A DNA stretch of 7,310 bases from Elusimicrobiota bacterium (GTDB taxonomy: Bacteria; Elusimicrobiota; Elusimicrobia; FEN-1173). The notes under the pieces are model-generated. The model saw nothing but the letters and a program-made list of their open reading frames with translations. It searched no databases and had not been told where the DNA came from. Position 1 is the stretch's first letter. Every line of letters begins with the position of its first letter. The DNA is taken from assembly GCA_003158755.1 (NCBI GenBank), contig PMLF01000136.1:1-7310 (forward strand), read 5' to 3'. Positions 6,359-7,310 of this stretch are shown here, one piece after another. The position numbers and the translations under genes were made by a program.

Positions 6359-6362
6359 ACCT

Positions 6363-7310
6363 ATGAACACGTTCATTCCGATGGTGAAGTTCTTGTCCAA
6401 CCGGTTTTTCAAGAAGGCGACGGCGGCGTGCGCCGCCGGCGCCCTGGTGTTCGGCGTCGCGGGCTCTTCCCTGGCGGAGGCCAATCTTTGGACGGACAGG
6501 CGAAAAGCCGTCGACTCCATAAAGGGAGGCGGAACCCCCGTTCAAATGGCGAGCCTGTCCGTCCCCGGGGCGATGGGAGACCTTCTTCCGTCGGTATCGG
6601 TGTCTAAGACGATTTTCCCTCAAGAGATATCCCTTCCTTCATCCCTTTCCCGGGACGAGCAACGGCGCGCCAAGGAATCCCTGCCTCCGTGCCTGACGTC
6701 CCTGTCCCTGGAATACGGTTCCATCCGGGACGTGCGCCTGGCGTCCCACCCGGCGTCGCGGCCCCTCGTTGTCCTCCTTCAAGACATACACGATTCCGAG
6801 GAAGCCCAGCGGAACGTCTCCCATATATTGGACAACATCGCCCGGGAATCTTCAGGGCCTCTGTTCGTCGGCGTGGAGGGGTCCGCGGGATTTTTTGACC
6901 TGGCGCCCTATCGGGACAACCCCAGCAAGGAACGTCACAAGATCATCTCGGACTGGCTCCTTAAGGAAGGGTTCATTCACGGAGGGGAGCATTTCGGCCT
7001 TCTGGCGGAGAAGACTCCGGTCCTGTTCGGGATCGAGAACGTAAAAACCTATTTAGCCAACGTCCAAGCCCTCCGCCGAAGCGCTCGGCTAAAATCAACC
7101 CTGGAGGATTTCCGAAACCGGGCTTCCCAAGTCCTGGCAAAGCGGCAGGAAAAATTCCTAACGCCCGCCCTCCAAACCCTTGAAAAAAACCTGGCCGCCT
7201 ATCACCGTCGGGAGCTTTCCCTGTCCGATTACGTTCAAAGCCTCTCGTCCCAGGGGATGAAGCTGGGGGATCGTTTCCCTCATGTATCCCGGTTCTTGGA
7301 AGCGTTGGTG
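6363..7310 (+). CDS. Second exported ChaN/TraB/TIKI-like paralog, N-terminal 316 residues only
   Basis: The frame is open from ATG 6363 to the window edge without a stop, so the gene is cut off at its 3' end. Residues 1-38 form a signal peptide: basic N-R-F-F-K-K, alanine-rich hydrophobic core 19-34 and cleavage after S-L-A. The mature start E39-A-N-L-W-T-D-R-R-K-A-V matches the upstream protein almost position for position. The domain opens with Q140-D-I-H, E147-A-Q-R-N, V171-E-G, H210, G223-I-E and Y230-L-A-N-V-Q-A-L-R-R-S-A, each with an equivalent in the upstream protein at matching spacing. Residues 242-290 are a charged helical stretch. It is an exported homolog with the same unknown activity; total length and downstream domains cannot be seen. 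Divergence of the paralogs is substantial, so the duplication is old. The late G-G-F-H motif, if kept, would lie beyond the window. Confidence 0.88.
   Translation, partial: MNTFIPMVKFLSNRFFKKATAACAAGALVFGVAGSSLAEANLWTDRRKAVDSIKGGGTPVQMASLSVPGAMGDLLPSVSVSKTIFPQEISLPSSLSRDEQRRAKESLPPCLTSLSLEYGSIRDVRLASHPASRPLVVLLQDIHDSEEAQRNVSHILDNIARESSGPLFVGVEGSAGFFDLAPYRDNPSKERHKIISDWLLKEGFIHGGEHFGLLAEKTPVLFGIENVKTYLANVQALRRSARLKSTLEDFRNRASQVLAKRQEKFLTPALQTLEKNLAAYHRRELSLSDYVQSLSSQGMKLGDRFPHVSRFLEALV

Larger units (their letters stand above)
6071..6362 (+). other. Intergenic region between the two paralogous genes
   Basis: These 292 bases hold no convincing gene. They contain a strong short hairpin next to the upstream stop codon, a second inverted repeat at 6135-6162, an AT-richer patch around 6230-6275 and the ribosome binding site of the next gene. 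I looked for paired -35/-10 boxes for the downstream gene and found none I would defend, so co-transcription and an independent promoter both remain possible. Confidence 0.6.

Noticed and set aside
6249..6623. 124-codon minus-strand frame across the start of the second paralog
   Set aside because: It overlaps the signal peptide region of a well-supported gene in antisense and shows no protein-like motifs.

Overview
The window is GC-rich bacterial DNA (about 60% G+C by eye, not computed). It holds two genes on the minus strand followed by two on the plus strand, arranged back to back around a divergent start region near 768-853. Both outer genes run off the window: the minus-strand gene at the left edge lacks its 3' end, and the plus-strand gene at the right edge lacks its 3' end. 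Nothing here is an rRNA, tRNA, CRISPR array, transposon or phage gene.

Left part (1-767, minus strand). The start of a calcineurin-like metallophosphoesterase of the UDP-2,3-diacylglucosamine diphosphatase (LpxH-like, COG2908) type covers 185-1. Upstream of it lies a 126-base gap with a small perfect palindrome. Then comes a 151-residue four-helix membrane protein of unknown function with conserved-looking charged and aromatic motifs. An LpxH-like enzyme would suggest a Gram-negative, lipid A-type outer membrane, but the first metal-ligand motif is altered (S-G-L-H instead of the usual S-D-x-H).

Centre and right (770-7310, plus strand). A 1766-residue protein is followed, after a 292-base gap, by the first 316 codons of a second protein. 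The two are clearly paralogous over their N-terminal ~300 residues. They share a signal peptide, a mature N-terminus of the form E-x-N-x-W-x-x-R-R-x-A-V, and a domain with a D-[IV]-H...A-Q-R-N...E-G signature. In the complete copy this domain closes with a G-G-F-H-A-D-G motif. The pattern fits the ChaN/TraB/TIKI/erythromycin-esterase type of alpha/beta fold at superfamily level, so an exported metal- or haem-dependent function is possible but not shown. The large copy carries another ~1200 residues that I do not recognise: two hydrophobic segments, a basic/proline-rich linker, a four-helix membrane block and a C-terminal alpha/beta region.

Organism. From memory, large exported proteins with this D-x-H / A-Q-x-N / E-G N-terminal domain occur in Omnitrophota and Elusimicrobiota metagenome-assembled genomes. 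That, plus the LpxH-like gene, makes a didermic lineage of this kind my best guess. It is an inference, not something the window proves. The candidate undescribed system is the tandem pair of exported paralogs with divergent downstream parts.
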